Positions 13,508-17,419 of a stretch of 17,419 nt of DNA are shown piece after piece. The position numbers and the translations under genes were made by a program. The notes under the pieces were generated by a model. That model did no database searches. It saw only the letters and a list, made by a program, of their open reading frames with translations, and had not been told where the DNA came from. Source of the DNA: an uncultured Pelagibacteraceae bacterium (GTDB lineage Bacteria > Pseudomonadota > Alphaproteobacteria > Pelagibacterales > Pelagibacteraceae); the NCBI GenBank assembly GCA_902570545.1, contig CACFYO010000017.1, positions 1 to 17,419 on the forward strand. The letters are read 5' to 3'. The stretch's first letter is position 1; each line of letters opens with the position of its first letter.

Positions 13508-14479
13508 TTATAAATCTTTATAAAAATTCAAAATATCATTACAAGTATTATCATAATCAAATCTATCTAAATTATAATTTATTTTTTCTGGTCTATTCTC
13601 ATAAGCTTTAATAATTTTATTTTTTAAATCATCTATATTTTCATTTTCGAAAGTTTCAACATTGTAGTTGGAGATCCAATCCTTATTACCCTCGTGTACA
13701 CTAGTTATTATTGGTAGTGAAAAAGTCATTGCCTCAACCATAGCAATACCAAAAGTTTCCCATCTTGAGGCAGATATATAGCAATCAAAGAGTTTATAGT
13801 AATCCTGAATATTATCTTTATGTCCAAGTGTAATTATATTTTTACTCCTATAATGTTTGTATTCATTATGACTATTTCCAATAAGTATTAAATAAGAATT
13901 TTCTAATTTTAAATTTTTAAAGCTTTCATAAATGATATCAAAACCCTTTTGTTTATGAAATCTTCCTACAGAGCCAAATATGTAGCTTTTTTCTGGTATA
14001 GATAATTCTTTTTTAATCTCTTTATTTTTTTTAAAAAAATTATTCGTAGCGCAGGGCCAATAATATAAGTTTTTAATTTTTCCTTTAAATAGTTTTGAAG
14101 CTTTTTTAATTTGAGTTTTATTTGGAATTATAAGGCCATCGTGATTTAAATAATGATTTTCTTGAAAATTCATATGCACAGTAGATACAAGCTTAAAATT
14201 TTTCTTTGTAATAATTTTGCTCGCATTTCCTAAATGAGTATGAACAATATCAGGCTTTATAGTTCCAATAATTCTGTTAATTTTAATTTTTTTAAAAAAA
14301 CCTTTCAAATCATATGTTATGACATTACTATTTAAAAATTTTTTGTATTTTTTTGAGTCAGAATCTGGATTTTTTATTAAGAAGGTTTGATGGTTTTGAG
14401 ATTGATGGTTTAGTAGATTTATTGCATATAATTCAGATCCAGCAAATCCTTTTGAGATCAACACATGAAGAATTTTCAT
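13508..14479 (-). CDS. Glycosyltransferase family 4 (GT-B fold)
   Basis: A 323-residue GT-B glycosyltransferase that probably transfers a sugar from a nucleotide donor to a lipopolysaccharide core or other surface glycan on the cytoplasmic face of the inner membrane. The N-terminus MKILHVLISKGFAGSELYAI carries the GG/GS-type loop before an acceptor-domain helix. In the C-terminal domain, FGSVGRFHKQKGFD (168-181) provides the donor-phosphate-binding R173 and nearby lysines, and E241-TFGIAMV-E249 is the classic EX7E motif. At 323 residues it is shorter than many GT4 proteins (about 370). It stands alone in its orientation; no other glycan genes are in the window, so acceptor and donor are unknown. 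Confidence 0.9.
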   Translation of the reverse strand: MKILHVLISKGFAGSELYAINLLNHQSQNHQTFLIKNPDSDSKKYKKFLNSNVITYDLKGFFKKIKINRIIGTIKPDIVHTHLGNASKIITKKNFKLVSTVHMNFQENHYLNHDGLIIPNKTQIKKASKLFKGKIKNLYYWPCATNNFFKKNKEIKKELSIPEKSYIFGSVGRFHKQKGFDIIYESFKNLKLENSYLILIGNSHNEYKHYRSKNIITLGHKDNIQDYYKLFDCYISASRWETFGIAMVEAMTFSLPIITSVHEGNKDWISNYNVETFENENIDDLKNKIIKAYENRPEKINYNLDRFDYDNTCNDILNFYKDL

Positions 14480-14485
14480 ATTTTT

Positions 14486-14514
14486 AAAATACCAACATAA
14501 AAATGATTGGGCAA
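14486..14514 (-). promoter_or_regulatory. Weak candidate promoter for the glycosyltransferase
   Basis: On the - strand, TTGCCC (14509-14514) and TATTTT (14486-14491) are spaced by 17 bases, each matching consensus at four of six positions, just upstream of the glycosyltransferase ATG. Read-through from the glutathione S-transferase gene is the alternative. Confidence 0.25.
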
Positions 14515-14531
14515 ACTTAAGTTAATACTTA

Positions 14532-15218
14532 CTAAGTCTTATCAACACCAGTTGGATGGGGAATTCCATTAATAATTAATTTTGGCTCTACACTTACATC
14601 AATTAATTCAGGACGATTATCTAGATAAAATTTCACACTTTCGATAGACATCATATCAAATAGAAATTTCTCTAATCTGTAAAATTTTTTTATAATAGAT
14701 GGATCAAGCATTTTTGATAAATCTAAATGATGAAACACAACAAAATCACATGCTCTTGGCTCATCATAAATAAAAAATTTTTTACCATTTTCTTTGATAG
14801 CTTTATCAAGATCTTCAAATCTTGATAATAAAAATGGCATCATGTCATTTTTTTTCTTAATAAATTTCTCACCTTTTGCAAAATTTACTGTTGGATTAAG
14901 TGGCATAAAAAGCTCTTGTGCACTCTGCATAATAGCGTTTGCTTTGGCATTTAATATTGGATCAGTAATATTAATACCTGCTAAATTTTCTATAAATGTC
15001 ATTATTGCCATACTTTGACAAATCTCATGTTTCTTATCTACAATTAACATTGGTAATTGTTTAAAGGGAATATTAGGTTTTACCTGTGACCATTCCTTAT
15101 CATAGTAATCCCATGACATATGATCTTCATATTCAATATTTGTGTAATGAAACAATAAACGAGGTGCTTCCGCCAAAGCTCTCATCTTAAAATATATTAA
15201 TTCTAATTTCTGCGTCAT
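14532..15218 (-). CDS. Glutathione S-transferase-like protein
   Basis: A 228-residue protein with the two-domain GST layout. The N-terminal thioredoxin-like domain has LELIYFKMRALAEAPRLL (5-22), resembling the Tyr-based active site of sigma/mu-type enzymes with Y9 as candidate catalytic residue, the cis-Pro segment PFKQLPML (51-58) and the glutathione-binding QS pair in ICQSMAI (66-72). The C-terminal half is helical as expected. Cytoplasmic conjugation or reductive metabolism of an electrophile is the family role; the substrate cannot be read. A 60-residue membrane protein ends 6 bases upstream, so the two are probably co-transcribed. Confidence 0.85.
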   Translation of the reverse strand: MTQKLELIYFKMRALAEAPRLLFHYTNIEYEDHMSWDYYDKEWSQVKPNIPFKQLPMLIVDKKHEICQSMAIMTFIENLAGINITDPILNAKANAIMQSAQELFMPLNPTVNFAKGEKFIKKKNDMMPFLLSRFEDLDKAIKENGKKFFIYDEPRACDFVVFHHLDLSKMLDPSIIKKFYRLEKFLFDMMSIESVKFYLDNRPELIDVSVEPKLIINGIPHPTGVDKT

Positions 15219-15224
15219 TTAAAT

Positions 15225-15407
15225 TTATGAGGCTATAAATTTTATTAAGTAATAAAGAATACCTGTAATTATTGTTGCATAAATAAAGCCAACAACAAAA
15301 AATTTGATAATTATTTTATTATCATCATATTTTGATTTTAAATTTACATAAATTAGAGTGTAAATTCCTACTATTGCAATACTCAATAATATATCTGTTG
15401 GATTCAT
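15225..15407 (-). CDS. Small two-helix membrane protein of unknown function
   Basis: A 60-residue reading frame from an ATG, with two likely transmembrane helices (about 6-23 and 34-56) joined by a charged loop KSKYDDNK. I recognise no family. It is placed head-to-tail with the glutathione S-transferase gene and separated from it by 6 bases, which supports it being real, although it lacks a clear Shine-Dalgarno site. Confidence 0.6.
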   Translation of the reverse strand: MNPTDILLSIAIVGIYTLIYVNLKSKYDDNKIIIKFFVVGFIYATIITGILYYLIKFIAS

Positions 15408-15536
15408 AGATTTATTTATAATTCTAATTTAATCCAATAATATTACTTATTCAATTGATAATAGAATAATTTTAGATTGTCTTATCTTTGTCAAATAATA
15501 AACTACTTTTATTAAAAATATAGAGAGAGGAAAAAA
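15408..15536. promoter_or_regulatory. Divergent regulatory region between the 60-residue protein gene and the second TRAP operon
   Basis: This 129-base A/T-rich gap must carry promoters for both directions. For dctP (+), TTGTCA (15488-15493) and TATTAA (15510-15515) are spaced by 16 bases, followed by the strong ribosome binding site AGAGAGAGG (15522-15530). For the leftward genes, TTGAAT with TAAATT 17 bases on is possible but weak. An 8-bp palindrome TCAATTGA at 15451-15458 is a possible operator core. Confidence 0.4.
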
Positions 15537-16553
15537 ATGATTAAATTTAAATTGATTAGTAAAGCTTTTATGGGCTTTATATTAGTTATTTCATTTTTAG
15601 CAACTTCAACAGCAGCCTTTGCAGAAATAGTGGGTAGACTTTCAGTTCACTGGAGTCCTAAACACCATAGTGCAAAACACGCGCAAATTTTTGCTGATGA
15701 AGTTAATAAAAGAGCAAATGGAAAATTAAAAATTGAAGTTTATCCATCTAAGCAACTTTTTGGAATTAGAGAAGTTATGGGAGCTGTGACCTCAGGAGCC
15801 GTTGAATTAGGAGGGATTGTTGGTGTGGTAAGTTTTCCACCAATAAATAAAAATTTTAATGTTGCATCTTTTCCAGGTTTATTCAATTCTTGGGAGCAAC
15901 AAAGAGGTTTTTTCCAAAATTCATCTAAAGGAAAAGAAATTTGGGGAGAGCTAACTAAAAAAACTAATTCTACTTTAGTAATGTACAATCCAGTTGGACC
16001 AGTAATGTCAATTTCAAGCGCTAGGGAGTTAACTGGTATTGACGCCATGAAAGGTTTAAAGGCGAGAAGATTGCTTAAGAGTGAAGAACCTATGTGGGAT
16101 GCGCTTGGAGCAAACCGTGTATCTTTAAAAACTGGTGAAGTTTACAACGCTTTGCAGTCTGGTATGATTGATACAATAAATAGTCCTCCAGGAAGTATAA
16201 AAGCTTATAGTTGGTGGGAATTTTTAAAATACGCTCAAAAACCTTACCAGTACTATGCAGATGCATACATAATGGCTAACTCTACTTGGTTTAATAGTTT
16301 ACCAGCAGATTTACAAAAAATAATTATGGATGTTGGTAAAGAAGTAGGAACACTTTCAACAGACCGAATTATGGATCATGGTGAAACTGTTCTTAAAGAA
16401 TTCCAAGACAGAGGTGGTGTTGTAACTACTCTTTCAGGGGCTGAGAAAGCAAAATTTGATAAGCTAATGAAAGATAAAGTTATGCCTGCTATGGCTAAAA
16501 TGATTGATGCTGATGCTTTAAAAGCAGCACAACAGTACGCAAAAAATAATTAG
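15537..16553 (+). CDS. dctP: TRAP transporter substrate-binding protein, DctP family (second system)
   Basis: A 338-residue periplasmic receptor. Residues 1-29 form a signal peptide with cleavage after AFA, and the mature chain has the DctP pattern: FADEVNKRANGKLKIEVYPS (52-71), MGAVTSGAVELG, and the central GLKARRLLKSEEPMWDALGA followed by EVYNALQSGMIDTINSPP. The Arg pair in KARR is where the ligand carboxylate-binding Arg is expected. The gene has the best Shine-Dalgarno site of the window (AGAGAGAGG), consistent with an abundant receptor. It leads an ordinary dctP-dctQ-dctM operon, unlike the split system at 4381-8165. The sequence does not show the ligand. Confidence 0.95.
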   Translation: MIKFKLISKAFMGFILVISFLATSTAAFAEIVGRLSVHWSPKHHSAKHAQIFADEVNKRANGKLKIEVYPSKQLFGIREVMGAVTSGAVELGGIVGVVSFPPINKNFNVASFPGLFNSWEQQRGFFQNSSKGKEIWGELTKKTNSTLVMYNPVGPVMSISSARELTGIDAMKGLKARRLLKSEEPMWDALGANRVSLKTGEVYNALQSGMIDTINSPPGSIKAYSWWEFLKYAQKPYQYYADAYIMANSTWFNSLPADLQKIIMDVGKEVGTLSTDRIMDHGETVLKEFQDRGGVVTTLSGAEKAKFDKLMKDKVMPAMAKMIDADALKAAQQYAKNN

Positions 16554-16579
16554 AATAAGTTATTTACTTAGTCTAAAAA

Positions 16580-17071
16580 ATGAAAGCGTTGCGAGCAGTT
16601 AATAATTATCTAGCTTCGGCTTCTTTAGCTCTCGCAATGTTGATAATCTTTATTATGGTTGCTGCACTATTTTTAAGTGCTGCAACGAGATTTATAACAG
16701 GGACTGGATTTGCTTGGTTTATAGAATTGCCACCAGTTTTAGTTAGTTGGTTAGTATTTCCATTATTAGGGCCTTTGCTAAAAAAAGGACAGCATATTAA
16801 AGTTGATTTTTTAACCCCATTACTCTCAAAAAAAAATAAAGAAATTTTATTTTTAATTGTAAACACAATTGCACTTACATCAGCTTGTATTTTTTTTAAA
16901 GCTGGTTTTGATGCAACATTAATGTATTTCAATTTAGGTCAAGTTATGGAAATTGAAATAAGTATTCCTATATGGTGGATGTTTTTAGCATTCCCTGTTG
17001 GTTTTTTAATATTAGCTCTAACTTCCTTAGAGTTAATATTCGATAATATTATAAATTTAATAAGAAATTAA
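16580..17071 (+). CDS. dctQ: TRAP transporter small membrane subunit, DctQ family (second system)
   Basis: A 163-residue inner-membrane protein with four predicted helices (about 12-35, 47-66, 88-108 and 129-155) and the family's WFIELPPVLVSWLVFPLLGP stretch around helix 2, then KKGQHIKVDFL, matching the conserved region after helix 2 in DctQ proteins. It begins 26 bases after the dctP stop and its own stop is immediately followed by the dctM ATG (TAAATG). It has the same length as the other DctQ in the window but only general family resemblance. Confidence 0.92.
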   Translation: MKALRAVNNYLASASLALAMLIIFIMVAALFLSAATRFITGTGFAWFIELPPVLVSWLVFPLLGPLLKKGQHIKVDFLTPLLSKKNKEILFLIVNTIALTSACIFFKAGFDATLMYFNLGQVMEIEISIPIWWMFLAFPVGFLILALTSLELIFDNIINLIRN

Positions 17072-17419
17072 ATGTTTGTATTAGCATCTATCCTATCTTT
17101 GATTGCTTTAATAATTTCAGTTCCTATTTTTTTAGTATTTGGTTTAGGTAGCTCTATAGCTGCTATAGGTGGACTAAATCTTCCTTGGTCTGTTTTAATT
17201 CAAGTATCTTTTGGGGCTCTAACAAAACATGTACTTATAGCAGTACCATTGTTTATTTTCAGTGGGATGGCGATGCTTAAAGGTGGTGCAGCGCTTAGAC
17301 TTGTGAGATTTGCAACGACTTTGGTTGGACATTGGCCTGGAGGTCTGGGCGTTGCAATGGTTATTGCAATGGGTTTCTTTGCAGCATTTTGTGGATCTAT
17401 ATTAGCTGCAATTACTGCA
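17072..17419 (+). CDS. dctM: TRAP transporter large membrane subunit, DctM family, 5' part (cut by window end)
   Basis: The frame starts at the ATG directly after the dctQ stop and stays open for 116 codons to the last base of the window, so only about a quarter of the protein is visible. The visible part is hydrophobic and DctM-like: VPIFLVFGLG, VPLFIFSGMAMLKGGAALRL (the counterpart of the conserved PLFVLMG segment), HWPGGLGVAMVIAMGFFAAF and the start of the CGSILAAITA segment that matches the glycine/serine/threonine-rich ion-binding hairpin of DctM. It completes the second TRAP operon. Confidence 0.93.
   Translation, partial: MFVLASILSLIALIISVPIFLVFGLGSSIAAIGGLNLPWSVLIQVSFGALTKHVLIAVPLFIFSGMAMLKGGAALRLVRFATTLVGHWPGGLGVAMVIAMGFFAAFCGSILAAITA

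Noticed and set aside
16556..16570. Inverted repeat TAAGT-TATTT-ACTTA after the second dctP as a hairpin like that after the first dctP
   Set aside because: Only 5 base pairs, mostly A-T; too weak to claim in this composition.
1..17419. CRISPR array, insertion sequence, prophage or integrated island
   Set aside because: No spaced direct repeats, transposase, integrase or tRNA-end duplication is visible, and base composition looks uniform.

Overview
The window looks like a piece of a streamlined, AT-rich marine alphaproteobacterial chromosome, most probably SAR11/Pelagibacterales or a similar oligotroph. This is an inference from composition (A/T-rich, Lys/Asn/Ile-rich proteins), very short or overlapping gene junctions, two complete or near-complete TRAP transporter systems, and the gene families present. 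I see no insertion sequence, integrase, phage gene, CRISPR array or long repeat. No stretch over 300 bases lacks a gene; the longest gap is about 130 bases (15408-15536).

Region 1 (1-1879, + strand): the C-terminal part of a fused class II aldolase/short-chain dehydrogenase, followed 3 bases later by a BKACE-family (DUF849) beta-keto acid cleavage enzyme. They form a two-gene carbon catabolism unit cut by the window edge.

Region 2 (1871-8165): an aromatic-acid catabolic island organised around a 67-base divergent promoter region. Leftward run a FAH-family hydrolase/isomerase, a TRAP binding protein (dctP), a strong GC-rich hairpin, a VOC extradiol ring-cleavage dioxygenase with a complete active site, and an MhpA-like FAD hydroxylase. 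Rightward run the TRAP membrane subunits dctQ and dctM. Import, ring hydroxylation, meta-cleavage and processing of the cleavage product are thus packaged together, with the transporter split over both strands.

Region 3 (8146-13366): a tightly coupled leftward operon, mtnP - phytanoyl-CoA-dioxygenase-like gene - mtnA - cytoplasmic sulfatase-family hydrolase - small membrane protein, with junctions of 4-base overlap, 0, 1-base overlap and 1-base overlap. It is divergent from apt. MtnP releases adenine from methylthioadenosine and Apt recycles it to AMP; MtnA isomerises the other product. The two interleaved enzymes (Fe/2-oxoglutarate oxygenase, sulfatase/phosphonate hydrolase superfamily) have no place in the textbook methionine salvage pathway, so this operon is the best candidate here for an undescribed pathway.

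Region 4 (13369-15407, - strand): a CAT-anticodon tRNA (probably elongator Met), a GT4 glycosyltransferase, a glutathione S-transferase and a 60-residue membrane protein.

Region 5 (15537-17419, + strand): a second TRAP operon, dctP-dctQ-dctM, the last gene cut by the window edge.
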